A stretch of 64,000 nt of DNA from Steromphala cineraria. Its lineage: Eukaryota; Mollusca; Gastropoda; Trochida; Trochidae. The stretch lies in NCBI GenBank assembly GCA_916613615.1, contig OU744734.1, positions 34,230,801-34,294,800 of the forward strand, read 5' to 3'. Positions 22,690 to 33,469 of this stretch are shown here, piece after piece; the first letter of the stretch is position 1, and the number at the start of each line of letters is the position of its first letter. The translations under genes and the position numbers were made by a program. The notes beneath the pieces were generated by a model. That model was not told the origin of the DNA. It did no database searches and was given only the letters and a program-made list of their open reading frames with translations.

Positions 22690-23500
22690 CCATAGAATGA
22701 TGTCGTATCTATTGCAAACCCGGAAGTGGGATCGTGGCTGATGTGTCTAGTCTCGAGCCAAACTTTGTTCCTAAACTTTGTTACAAATTTACTTATGCAT
22801 CTCAAATGTTAATCAATTTAATTAACTTATCAAAACGTGTTTCTTGTTGTTTTCAGTCTGTTTTCAAATATACTTTTATCATTTGATATGGTCCGCAAAG
22901 CGCCCGGCGCAAGCGCTACTCTGTGTTTTGTAAACACGCCGTGTGACGCGCTGCACTGTGCACAGTACTGTCCGGCGACGCGAAAAATCGAATTTCGGCT
23001 TTCATATAATGTACATTTCGCGTCATAACTTTTTAAATCGTTCGGTGACCCCTAATGAATTATATATTTTTGGAAAGAAGAAGCGATTTTCTTTCATGTC
23101 ACAAAGTATGAGAAAATCGTAAAATGTGTGAATATAATTTATCAATACAATCGGTTTGAAACTGTTTTCGTAAATCGCAATTTTCATTTTCATACCATCA
23201 TAACTTTTTTTTTTAAATTTGTTTTCCAAAAAAAGGTTCTTACAATACTTTTTTATATTTAATCCCACATAATATGAAAAATTAAAGCAGTATTACAACT
23301 CTTTTTATCTAAAAAATAACTTCAAACAGTGATGCCATTTTTTGACATTTCTCCCGTGGCCACAAATTTCAATGGGCTGTAGCTCCGAAAATCGTTCGGT
23401 GACCCCCATTTTTTATTTCATATATGCATTCTACATATTAAAAATAACCAATGTACCAAAAATTAGAAAATTCTAAAATATTTGAGTTGTTCGTCCCATC
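22690..23500. other. CpG-richer right end of the TTAA element
   Basis: Contains CCCGGAAGTG (22718-22727), an ETS-type core, a CpG-dense patch at 22890-22990, and two direct repeats of AATCGTTCGGTGACCCC about 355 bp apart. The 63-codon ORF at 22837-23028 has no recognisable product. No gene is called. Confidence 0.45.
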
Positions 23501-23509
23501 TCTCCTTAA

Positions 23510-24470
23510 CAGTTTTTATGAGTATATTTAATGTTTCTTCATTTGAAATTGCCTCTTTGTCATTATCTTCAGATATGAAGCCTTAAATGAAGTTTATATC
23601 AATTTAGATGGTAATGATTTTAAGACCCATGAAGTATAAATACTGTATTTATGGTATTTTTAGCAATATTTTGTGAGCAATCATCACAAGATCAGACCAA
23701 ACTTCATTAAATAGGAGACAGTTTACCAAAATGACGGTCAATAGCTTCATTTTACCATGAACCGAATGCTAATATAATAATGGGGATTTATTGTTAGTGT
23801 GGGTTGAATCATCGCTATATCATATCATTAATATGAACTAATATTCCTTTTATAATCCCATGAAAATTGCCAGACATTTGCATGACATTTAGATTTATAA
23901 AAATAATCATCATCTGCCCATTTGATTAACGGAATTAGGTTTGTACAGATATCACAAAGAATGTATAAAGATAAAATGATTGCAATAATTTTCGGAAGTG
24001 CATTTACATAAGGCTCAATAATTTTCATTATATTTTGAAAATTGAGATATTATTTTTGGGTGTTTCTGGTTGTTAGTCAGTGTTTAACAAATTGAATTGA
24101 CTTGCTCTATGATAGTCTGCGATATGTTTTTGTATACACTTTTAATATTTACTGTATAATATTATATTTAGCCAAGTGAGATTTTATATTAATCTTGTTA
24201 ACAATGTATATGTATAGTCTCTCATACATCACAATGCGATTGGTTGTATACAATTTTAATGCATTTTGGTTTTATATCTTATGTGCTTTTAGAATATTTA
24301 TTGTATTTAAGTGAGAGGTAAATGCCAATGTGTGCTGTTTTCTCCAGCATTCTCCAAGCATTGATTGGTTTTCCTACAAAAAAACCTACAATTGATACCG
24401 ATTGAATACGGGTCTAAAACAACAGACTACATGTTACTGTAAAACAGTCAAGTTCCATTCCTTCAACAAT
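23510..24470. other. Non-coding, nothing recognised
   Basis: AT-rich, with stop codons throughout in all frames. The 66-codon minus ORF at 23828-24028 has no supporting context. Confidence 0.5.
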
Positions 24471-24474
24471 AACT

Positions 24475-24585
24475 CATTAATTGCTGTGATGAATGGCAGG
24501 GTCTCACGTATTGTTCGTGTTGATCTCTTGTACTCTTAAACCACCAATGGTGGTTTTTGGAGAATAAAGTGAAGTTGAAGTTATA
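24475..24585 (+). repeat. LINE/SINE-type 3' tail
   Basis: A perfect short hairpin, AAACCACCAATGGTGGTTT (24539-24557), is followed by AATAAAGTGAAGTTGAAGTT. A terminal hairpin plus a TGAAGT simple-repeat tail is the usual 3' end of L2/CR1-type LINEs and the SINEs that borrow their machinery. No 5' part is identifiable. Confidence 0.5.
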
Positions 24586-24849
24586 AAACACAGTAGAAAG
24601 CTAACAGAACATTTGTTTGATGATGATCATGATCACAATTATGATGATGGTTATGATGTTCAACACTTTTGATACGTTACAGCAGAAAAAAAACGCTTTA
24701 TGATGATGATAATTATAATGAACTACAATTTTATCTTCTATTTGTATTGTTTTTTTCTTTTCTAAGAAGAAATTATCAAGTTATATAGATATATTTAAAG
24801 GTTAACTTCATTAAGTTAAGTTATTATTATCTGAAGAAATTCTATGAAA

Positions 24850-25118
24850 ACAGCCAAAGGTATGTTGTTCGTCTTGAAATTAACTTCTTCATAAAAGGTA
24901 ATTGTGAGATATTTATTCAATTTCAACTCTTCTAGACATGGTAACCCCCACACAATCTCAACTTTTCTGAAAGCTCAAGTGATCATTTAGATCGGTGAAA
25001 GACAGAGACAATCTAGCTTGAACCTTTGGGATTTCCTCTTATATTATTCAGACATCTCTCCAATTACAGGGCTAAATACAGAAAAATATATCTTCCTTAG
25101 ATCTAATTGGCCAGTCTC
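24850..25118 (+). repeat. Third, partial copy of the 10-15 kb duplication
   Basis: Matches about 12600-12840 and 14980-15230, including CTCAAGTGATCATTTA-ATCGG, TTGAACCTTTGGGATTTC and CAATTAC-GGGCTAAA. It is cut at 25119 by a TTAA-flanked MITE. A short continuation (ACTTGAGGTCA, compare GCGAGGTCATCTTGACC) may resume after 25482. Confidence 0.65.
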
Positions 25119-25482
25119 TTAAAGGGGCAGTAGCTCATTTTTAGTGGGATTATAAGGTGATGTCAGGAAAATGAAAATTATTGGTTCCAATTGAAAGACA
25201 ATGCATTTAAACTAAATGGAGAAGTAATGATTCAAATATATAACGTAAAGTTTAGCCATGCGATTCCTTTTTCTTACACAAAATGAATTAAAGGTGTTCA
25301 CACAAAATGGCCGCCAATGGATTTTATGTGAATCTTCATACTTTGTCCTCTGACTATGGATGATTGAGTTGTGTAATGAGATTTTTGACACTGTCAAAAT
25401 AATACATTTAGCATTAACTAACAATCATCAGTGAAAATTTTAAAATATAAAATTGTCAAAAAACGTGCTACTGCCCCTTTAA
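25119..25482 (+). mobile_element. AGGGGCAG MITE, copy A
   Basis: TTAA at both ends (25119-25122, 25479-25482) encloses a 356-bp element with ends AGGGGCAGTAGC / GCTACTGCCCCT. The interior carries GTGATGTCAGGAAAATGAAAA and CCAATGGATTTTATGTGAAT in forward orientation. It interrupts repeat copy 24850-25118. The 70-codon minus ORF inside is spurious. Confidence 0.85.
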
Positions 25483-26285
25483 AACTTGAGGTCAAGTAAC
25501 CGAATATTGAACATTACTAACACAGACGATAAGTCCTGTTTACGGTTCATTTAGAAATAGAACATAAGTTACCTTTAGTGAGTATAATTTCTCTATATAC
25601 CGCCTAGCACCAGAGTATGTACTTTGATATTTGTATTTTAAACAATCCTTCCAAAAAACAACATGATTTTAACAATCATCTGTATACATTACATACATGT
25701 CTAAGAAAAACATATTTTTACTGAATAAAATGTCTGTCTTTCTGTTTAAGAAAATTTACTGTTTAGCAGTTTGTAACCAGTTTGTAAATGTAAAACAAGT
25801 GCAGTTTTGATTTTATTCACATAAGAAAGTTGCAAAATAGTTGTGATAGGTAAACGATTATCGATTTATCATGATGGAATTTATGACCCTCAATCTGTTG
25901 AATGCAAAAAATTCTGAAATTCTTAAGTTTGAAACATGTATATATTTTGAAAGCTAAGGATTCTTCATAAGCTTGACTCGGAGTGCTAACATGTTTGAAA
26001 ATGGTAGGTTCAACAGTTGGCCTCGGCGATGGTATCATTTATATAACTGGTTTCCTAAAGAGTTTCTTATGTTACCTGCCAACTGAAAAGTCGATAACTG
26101 CATGTGAATTGTTCATACATCATCTTGCCATCACTCCCTACAGAGGCTACTCAAGTAATAACTTCCGACATAGCAAACTTATATAAAACAACAATCTATG
26201 CATTTAGTTTTAGGAGCTTCTGTTGTCATCTTGTAGAAAAAACGAGAACTTAGCATTTTCTCATTTTTAACTAAATATGAAATTA
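25483..26285. other. Non-coding with one repeat block
   Basis: No gene. About 26075-26180 (ACTGAAAAGTCGATAaCTG, TACATCA-CTTGC, ATCrcTCC-ACAGAGG, TTCCGACATA) matches about 35838-35935, so it is an interspersed repeat of unknown kind. Confidence 0.55.
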
Positions 26286-26552
26286 TCAATTACCATTAGG
26301 CATAGAGTTACTAATAACAAAAACATTCATAAATATCATTATAAATCGATTCTGGGAGGAAACTCTCTGTGGCCGACTTGCGGAGTCGGTGACCCTAAAA
26401 CCGTGCTCTATGCCGTCAAGAAGATACTGTTTGTCATGGTCGTTACACAATTCCCGTAGCCATACATGCAGCTTAGATGAAATAGAACCAGTCTTAGCAA
26501 GATAGTCAGAAGTAAAGGGGGAAGTGGTTGGAGGCTGAGTGGCATATATGTC
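26286..26552 (-). pseudogene. Pol-like remnant after gag stop (DIRS/YR-type element)
   Basis: Directly after the TAG that ends the gag-like ORF, the same frame stays open for 88 codons to a TGA at 26288-26286. The middle (about codons 30-70) reads KLHVWLRELCND, then QYLLDGIEHGFRV. This resembles the conserved segment just before the reverse transcriptase core in DIRS/Ngaro-like retroelements ('L...YL..GI.HGF.I'). That family match is from memory of the pattern, not a search. No RT catalytic motif, RNase H or tyrosine recombinase follows, so pol is truncated within its first 90 residues. Confidence 0.6.
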
Positions 26553-27566
26553 CTATACCTTAGCAGGTGTCTCACATGACCTGTCATGGTCTACTTGAGG
26601 GTGGTCTCGACCACATGATGAACACGAGTGGTCATAATTACACTTCGATCCATAGGTACAATTCCCTTTCTTGTACTGCCAACAAACGGGGTTCCTGTGA
26701 CGATTTGGTTTCACACGTTCCTTCTTACTGCCCAATATGTTTGGACCTCGTTCCCTGAGACGCACGGTCGTCAAATGTTGTCCGTAGGCCCCCCATCTAA
26801 ACTGACACTCTGCCTGCTTCTCACGATACTCGTTGTCATAGTGCAGAACCGATATCCATGTGAAACGACACGCAAGCTCGCCGACTTTTGCTGTGTAGGC
26901 CAAATAATCCATTATTTCATTTTCATTAAGTTTATCAGTTCGTATGAGTTCTGCCATTATGCAGGCGTTAGCGGACATCCACTGAGCTGGGCTAACTGAC
27001 GCTATTTTAGTTTTTTTGGAGTCGTTTAACTTTAGAGTTATCCCCCCTCCGATTACAACTTCCTCATCTTCGCCGCCACAGGTACCCAGTTTAGGTACAA
27101 AGTCAACAATATAAAGAGGTTTTTCGGCACTCTTACCTCTTTTCAAATAGACAGATGGATCAAGATCCACAAGATTTGCTTTCTTTCCCGGGATGTCTTC
27201 AGTTTTTGTACCGAGAAGGTTATCGAGAAAACCAATGGTGGTCTGTTTGTAGGGTCCGTTTTTTTCATCCGGATTTTCAACGGCAAACGAGCGATGATTA
27301 GCTTCCGAGTCCCCTGTGCATCTCATCGATTTAATAGCTCCCTCTAACGCCCGTCTGTGTCCAGTTTTTAGTTTCAATTCAGTAAAATCTTCATTATGAA
27401 TGTTCAAAATTGCTTGGCGGGTTGTGAAACCAGCGTCTGTCATGGCGTCTGCTACGTCAGAGGGTAGTTGCAAATCTGCTTTGAATTCGCAGACATTAAA
27501 TCCATCTATTTCAAATCTCTGTCTACTGACCGACCCGCCCATCTTGAGTTTCATTTCCTTGTCCAT
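26553..27566 (-). CDS. SAM + CCCH gag-like protein of a DIRS-type retroelement, 337 aa
   Basis: A single intact exon. Residues about 33-81 fit a SAM-like helical domain (DVADAMTDAGF, then LKTGHRRALEGAIKSM). The central part (about 195-272) has the DNEYREKQAECQFRWG / HLTTVRLR pattern seen in gag-like ORF1 proteins of bivalve DIRS/Ngaro elements. At the C-terminus is a CCCH zinc knuckle, C295-X7-C303-X5-C309-X3-H313, then a second Cys/His cluster C315-X2-C318-X3-H322...C331. The likely role is nucleic-acid binding and particle assembly for the element. The start at 27566 is the first ATG of the frame, with a YY1-like site 80-90 bp upstream. The frame continues past its TAG into pol-like sequence. 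No frameshift or internal stop occurs, which is unusual next to a truncated pol. Alternatives are a young truncated element or a domesticated gag. Confidence 0.7.
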   Translation of the reverse strand: MDKEMKLKMGGSVSRQRFEIDGFNVCEFKADLQLPSDVADAMTDAGFTTRQAILNIHNEDFTELKLKTGHRRALEGAIKSMRCTGDSEANHRSFAVENPDEKNGPYKQTTIGFLDNLLGTKTEDIPGKKANLVDLDPSVYLKRGKSAEKPLYIVDFVPKLGTCGGEDEEVVIGGGITLKLNDSKKTKIASVSPAQWMSANACIMAELIRTDKLNENEIMDYLAYTAKVGELACRFTWISVLHYDNEYREKQAECQFRWGAYGQHLTTVRLRERGPNILGSKKERVKPNRHRNPVCWQYKKGNCTYGSKCNYDHSCSSCGRDHPQVDHDRSCETPAKV

Positions 27567-27640
27567 CTTCTTTTCTTAAACAAAACTATAAGATATAAAT
27601 TCTGCCTACTTTCTTCCACTACACCAGCCTAGTCGAAAAA

Positions 27641-27660
27641 ACTGCTGCCCGCCATGTTAC
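27641..27660 (-). promoter_or_regulatory. YY1-like site upstream of gag-like ORF
   Basis: On the minus strand this reads GTAACATGGCGGGCAGC, close to the AANATGGCGGC consensus that often sits at or just after transcription starts of TATA-less genes. It lies about 80 bases upstream of the ATG at 27566, in a GC-richer patch (27600-27720). Its ATG opens only a very short frame. The role is inferred. Confidence 0.4.
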
Positions 27661-27699
27661 GTTACCGCCAAGCTACTAAAAACCGGGAAATCCGGAGGG

Positions 27700-28900
27700 A
27701 GCCTTTAAAGGGAGACAACTCCTGCACCCTAATACGAAAACTAAGGGAAGCAACTCTTGCTATAAATTCATTTCACATAAGAAATTCACTTAAAATAAAT
27801 ATAAAAACACAAAAACCCTAATGTCCACTAAAACGTTGACAAATAAAAGTCAGCCCTGTAACAGAGAACTTAGGGTTACCTATGACACGCTTACAATGGT
27901 ACTAAAGATGTTGGCGATAAATCAATCTTGCTTAGTTAAAGTTGTTACTGTCTCGAAATCATCAAACTCAAATGTATGACTAAATAAGACAAACTGTCCT
28001 ACCTATGTATATTCTTGCCTATTCAATACACCAACAGAGAAATGCTGTGCATTCAAACGTCTAAAAATAGTCATTTGAGGTATTTTTGATTTACAATAAT
28101 TACTATTTGAACATTTTCGTGAATCAAGATTGGTATCCCATATAATCATTTGAAAAGAATCCTTTTACCGAGCGCTTGGGTGATAATTATTCTTATTACA
28201 TACGTGTTCTGAATATCTTCATGAGATAACTTTGGTTACATCCCACTTAGCCCTCGTCGTCCATGGCAACCATTCATAAAAGTGTCCTGTTCATTATCGA
28301 TGTCGGGAACTCTTAGGCCAAAGAGTCCTGCCATCTGATGCAAGGACACTTTTGTAAACCTTTCCTACACATGGTTTAAAACAATCAATCAACAACATAG
28401 ACATAGAATTAAACGGAAAGTATCAATAATCAAATAAAACAAGCTGTAAAATAATCATAATACTTTGCACAATATCAAAAATCAAATCAAAAATCAAAAT
28501 ATTAAAATGACCTAATAACACTGTAGACTTTAGTTTAGACTAGAAAAAAACGATACCAAGAAATAAACATTATGTGATTTGTGTTGCACCAAAACTGTCG
28601 TTATGTAAGGAAAATAAGTCAAGAAATATCCAGAATAATGTGATAATGATACATAATTAATTTATTTCATAGATAAGATAATATTTCTTTTGGCTAAACT
28701 TGTTATAGGAATGATTAAAGTACCTTTTCATTAGAAATCCAAGAGAAACGTTTCAAAAGTAGAAACCACTGTCAAAATTTAGCTGTCTATGAGGACTCTA
28801 ATGACACGTCTTCTACCTTCAAAATCGAAACAGAAATGGACAACCTGTGAAACTTTGTCTTGAAACAGGGTCATATTCATGGAGTGCACGAAGTCTGCAA
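27700..28900. other. Non-coding upstream region
   Basis: Two copies of the short motif AAGGGA-RYAACTC lie at about 27709-27722 (AAGGGAGACAACTC) and 27744-27757 (AAGGGAAGCAACTC). Otherwise AT-rich without a gene. Confidence 0.5.
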
Positions 28901-28917
28901 GCCTAAAACATTTACTT

Positions 28918-28985
28918 CGTGCCTTGCGCTTTGACACGCAAGAAGCACGTGCCTCGCGCTTTGGCAAGCAAGAAGCACGTGCTCT
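28918..28985. repeat. Tandem repeat, about 30 bp x 2
   Basis: GTGCCTtGCGCTTTG-cacGCAAGAAGCAC is repeated as GTGCCTcGCGCTTTGgcaaGCAAGAAGCAC and begins again as GTGCTC. The minus ORF over it (28779-29018) shows the matching peptide repeat (REARASC / RKARSKC) and is probably only that. Confidence 0.75.
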
Positions 28986-29201
28986 TACACCATTCATAGT
29001 ACTACAAACTTCATTCATAAAACAGTGAAGGGGCCCTTGGAAGGTTATCGAAAATTAAAATTTTATTTAAAAATATTAATTTTGTGGTTGATTGTACTCG
29101 GATTAAGTGAGCTCCGCCTCGTACTGGCCTCTCGGACAAAGTGTCCCTGCCATTATCCGATGCATACAATTTACTATGTTAGTAACTATTACTTATTTGA
29201 A

Positions 29202-29272
29202 ATAAGTGTTGTGTAACCAGTTGAAAGTTATTCAACGAGTGTTGTGTAACCAAAGCAGGTTATTCAACGATA
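29202..29272. repeat. Tandem repeat, 33 bp x 2
   Basis: AGTGTTGTGTAACCA...GTTATTCAACG occurs twice in a row. No ORF. Confidence 0.75.
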
Positions 29273-29279
29273 CGTCATA

Positions 29280-30022
29280 ATGCCGTACTACTTTTGCAAT
29301 CAGCTGATCGGGTGCAACCGAACCTCCAGCCGCTTCAAATTTTTAATTTATCATATTTTCTTTCATTTTCGTATTTTCCCTCAAAATAAAGTTGCATCAC
29401 ATCAAAGATATATGTGCAAAATTATCAAACCAATATTCGCGTACCGATCTCGACTTTTTCGCCACTATATTAAAAAATATCTTGTCTAAATTTAGTTTGA
29501 AAAGAGTTATCTCCCTTTTATATTCAACGGACGCGTTTTGTCAACACGGAGCTTTGAAAGCGAAATTGAAAGCCGATAGTTTAGAAACGGTTCAGGGTTG
29601 TGTTAACATGCAGTTTCATACATGTACATAATATGAACACTGCTTTACATAATCAAGCAAAATACTGAATTATCCGAACTCGTCTAGAAACGTTTAGCTA
29701 GGACGATTGAACCGTTCAAAATCCACGTCACTGTCATCAAGCTTGGGGATCTCTCTGCTACAGTACCGACAACAGCGTTGTTTTTTATTGTTAAAGTATT
29801 TGCTAATGTTTTGGTTTTGGATAACTTAGGCGATAAACTGTACACACATGATTGTTTAAAAGTAGGATTTTATTTAGAGGTGAAGATGATGCTAACGAAA
29901 AACGGGACTTATGTTTTTGCTTTTGCGAACACAGAGGTACCTCACCAGTGTATCATTACGCAACTATGTCGCGCATGGATTGATCGTGGTTTCAAAGAAA
30001 TAGAAATTCGTTTTGTATGTAA
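29280..30022. other. Non-coding, short unassigned ORFs
   Basis: The ORFs at 29392-29631 and 29778-30029 (79 and 83 codons, plus strand) match no family known to me. The second ends at the base of the hairpin that follows. AAGGGAGATAACTC appears on the minus strand at about 29505-29518. Confidence 0.4.
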
Positions 30023-30172
30023 TAAATAGATCACAAAACTCGTGAGTGTTGAATATCAAAATATTTCAACTCAATATTTTCAAAGTTTTGATTTATTCAC
30101 TCGCTTTCGCTCGTGAATAAATCAAAACATTTTTCGATATTCAACACTCACTCGTTTTGTAATCTCTATTTA
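30023..30172. repeat. Foldback hairpin, about 150 bp
   Basis: The outer arms 30023-30062 and 30135-30172 pair (TCACAAAACtCGTGAGTG / CACTCACTCGTTTTGTAA). The inner core is a near-perfect inverted repeat, GTTTTGATTTATTCAC (30085-30100) with GTGAATAAATCAAAAC (30113-30128), around TCGCTTTCGCTC. It looks like a small foldback MITE. A structured RNA cannot be excluded. Confidence 0.75.
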
Positions 30173-30394
30173 TCCTAATTTTTCAAATTTTCATAAAATC
30201 AGGACAGCATTTGCTGCCACTGAAAAAAATAAAACAAAGAAACCATAACAGTTAGACAAAGTAACTCATAACGTTTTGTAGGAAAAAAAACGTTTCAATC
30301 TTTGTCATGCTGCCGAAACTATACACACCAATATTGTGCTAAATAAGCAATTTAACACGACCATTACCGAACATCTCCTTTTGTCCATATTTAA

Positions 30395-33275
30395 GACAGG
30401 ATGTCATCCCAAGCTCCCCTTAAAATAAAACCTGTCAGGTGTTACCACTACAAATTGCTGTGAGATAAACGTTACAAAGTAAAATAATCCACAGCTCAGT
30501 TGACAATGATTTTGCGATACTTTTAGCAACCAGATAATGTCAGTCAAATGGCTATTATGGCAATGATAGTAGTATTTGTATAACAACGTGCACTAATAGC
30601 GGTATCTATCAAACATTAGGTCACCTTTGTGTAATCAGATCACCTTTATAATTCGTGTAATTTCAATTACTCAAAATGATAAGCAAAGAGTCAGGTTACT
30701 TCAAAATGAAGCATTAACTACGATCCATTGACGTATAAATGTTTTGATATTGCCTACATGTATCAAATTTCTTAGAAGAATCCTGCATCAAATAAAGGAA
30801 TCAAATCACCTTTTATCTGTAAAGCATAATAAATACCATATCTTAAAGGTTTTTCATACACTCAGTATATCTAGCCTAAAGGTCTGTCATACAATCTGTC
30901 TATCTAGTATGGACAGCATTGACATACAGGCACCTCAAATCAGAACAGTTTGATATGAGCTAATTTTCAACAATAGTGGTAAGAACTGTTAATTTGCTTG
31001 AGGGAAATTTACGAGAGTTATCGGCACCACGATCTCATTGAGAATGACAGCACAGGTTGGTGATTTGATCTCACATTAGGGTAAATTGAACTTGGTTCCT
31101 ACTCATTGATAAAGAATGATTAACTGGGTATTCATTCACAATCAGTCCTCAAAAGCGCCCAGGTCATGAGGTTCTTTAACAAGATTTGTCTGAAAGGTTT
31201 TTTAAAGCTTGGCGTCACACTGATTTGGAGTAAGTCTCACAAAATTGCTGTATATTTTCTAGAAGTATAATCTTGAAAAAACATTTTGAATTTATGTTTC
31301 CTGAAATCAGAGAGCTGTTGGTGGTCATAAGGGAAAAAGGAAATTTATAATATTTTAATTGAAAAATCAACTTTAAAATAATATGAAAATTTTACAATGA
31401 CCAATATATATGACACCTTTACCTTTAACTAAATGACGGACAGAGAGAGTTTTTGTTTTTTCTAAAGTTTTGTTTTTACCTTTGAATATTTTATGAGTCA
31501 ATCCAAACATAATGAGACATAAATGTTATTTAGATACAAAAACAGGAAAATGATAATGGACAAATCTTGTTATTGTGTATAGAACGTTTATCGTAAACAA
31601 TTGCAATGTTTAGTACAGCCATAAACATTGCGAAAAATGCAGAAGCTAAATGTGCACTATAAATCACATTGCTATGCCAATAATGCTATAGTGGCTATTG
31701 ACTTTGTGACTTAGACAATTATCATGCCCATATATTAGCTGATAAATGATCTAACTGACGTTGCGTGTACGTTTATTAGGTAAATTGCGTAACGCTGACA
31801 TTGCCTTGCTTATGGCACAATCCTTTGCAACATATTTTATGTGTTGTAATAGATCCTTACAGCATCCAGCAATATACAAATAACTCCATATGTTTTCAGT
31901 TTCAACCAAGAGGGATGTTTTCAATAAATGTATAATGTTGAATGGTAAGTATCTATAACCAAAATATATTTTTACGGATAGAGCATGTGTATATTCGATT
32001 CCATAACCATGTCAAAGACAGTTCAAGCCATAATCTGTTAGTTTTGTCATTGTCATCAACATTTCTCAGCTTTCCAAAACGTTAATGTCAGAATACGAGT
32101 AGTCCAATACTGCTTAGATTGTGTATAACGATTCGATGCAAATTTATACTACCTTTGAACAGTTTGAAAAGCAATATGCTGCAGCTCTCTAATAAAACTT
32201 TGCTTGGCCGGCACTGGGACTCCTTTGGTTTGAATATTGTTAACTTGCAATGACTTATAATATAACTAGCAAGATCTATAACAACCGTACAAAAGTATAA
32301 CATCAATTATTTTATCAAAATATTTGAGGTTTATGGGTTCTCTTTTTTAAACATGAGACATGGCCCTATTTCTTTGGAAAAGTTGTATCGTTTCTTTTGC
32401 TCCTGAGTGTACATTGTATATCAATGTAGTTGAGATGGCAAACTTAGCTACAGTCTTCACGGCTTCAACAGTCTGGTAGTACGCATCGGTTTGTAGATAT
32501 TTCTGACATTGTGCACATATATTTGGTTATCAAATAACATTTTCTTCAAACTCTGTTTCAAAGTCGGTAGGGTCATTTTCTCTCGCAAGAATGCAATGGT
32601 CGAAGAAGTCTCGAAAAATATTGATCTTAAATACGATATGGTTATATACAAAAGACGAGTTCGGGTATAACTTAAAAGATAAAAGCACACACTGTTTTAA
32701 AGTTTGAGTCTTAATTTCTTAAACAAGGTCTTAAGAATCAAATCAAATTGGGTGCACACAGAGTTTCAGGTTTTAATTGTCAGTTTTTTAAAGATTCACA
32801 CACCATAAAAGAGAGAAATTCAACTCTTTTCCAAATCTGATTACGTAAAACTTATCGATTTGGTTTCATAAACAGAACTAATAATAATATTTGCAAATGA
32901 ATTAGTAACAACTACCCATGTAATTAAAATGTATAAGATCCGGAGGTACACTGACTTAAAAGAATGTTTCTTCATGGTATAAGGAGGAATAAGATCCATG
33001 AACGTTCTACAAAGTGGATTTGAAACCTTTGAAATGTACCACAATAGAGGACAATTCGTCAAGTTCGGCTGTCAAACTTAATTGGAGCAGCGTGTCAGCG
33101 CGTCTGAGAAGATATATTTCAAGAAGGTGATGGCATTGACCAATTATCTGATAACTCTTCACAGAACGGTAATTGCTCTTCCTGAAAGAGCTTCTAGACC
33201 AATATCAATAAACTTACTAGTCTTTGTTCTTTTGATCGTACCTTGAAAGGCACTTTCACTTCCATTTTAACCAAA
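30395..33275 (+). repeat. Dispersed duplication, copy 1
   Basis: Collinear with 40090-45360. Anchors: 30405-30420 with 40100-40120; the AACCAGATAA block (30527 with 40238); GATCTCATTGAG-rTGACAGCA (31032 with 42357); GAGAGcTgtTGGTGGTCA (31311 with 42597); ATGGCTATTGACT (31689 with 43333); and TTATCTGATAACTCTTCAC (33145 with 45231). No ORF is shared between the copies, so it is non-coding or long dead. Copy 1 lacks the two MITEs and about 1.3 kb found in copy 2. Confidence 0.7.
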
Positions 33276-33469
33276 TTTGTAGCTCACATAAAAAACACAC
33301 TTCAAGAATTATTAACTGGCACTGACAATATAAGCTTTACACAATTAAAAGCTATTTCAAAGCTTTTTTTCTCAACTACCGTTATGATCTGTACATAATT
33401 ATCGCATTAAAAGTACCAAGATAGTTTTAACATTCTATTTTGATACCATCTTTCTTTCAAAAATGTGTA

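Larger units (their letters stand above)
17943..23509. mobile_element. 5.56 kb TTAA-flanked inverted-repeat element
   Basis: TTAAGGAGAGATGGGACG at 17943-17960 is repeated exactly in reverse complement at 23492-23509 (CGTCCCATCTCTCCTTAA). This makes a TTAA target on both sides of 14-bp terminal repeats GGAGAGATGGGACG and an element of 17947-23505. Inside are a CpG-richer left part with a 108-codon ORF, a 212-bp MITE, a GCC microsatellite, a receptor-half-site tandem array, and near the right end two copies of AATCGTTCGGTGACCCC (about 23037 and 23392). There is no recognisable transposase. It could be a large non-autonomous piggyBac-like element or a composite carrying captured DNA. Confidence 0.6.
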
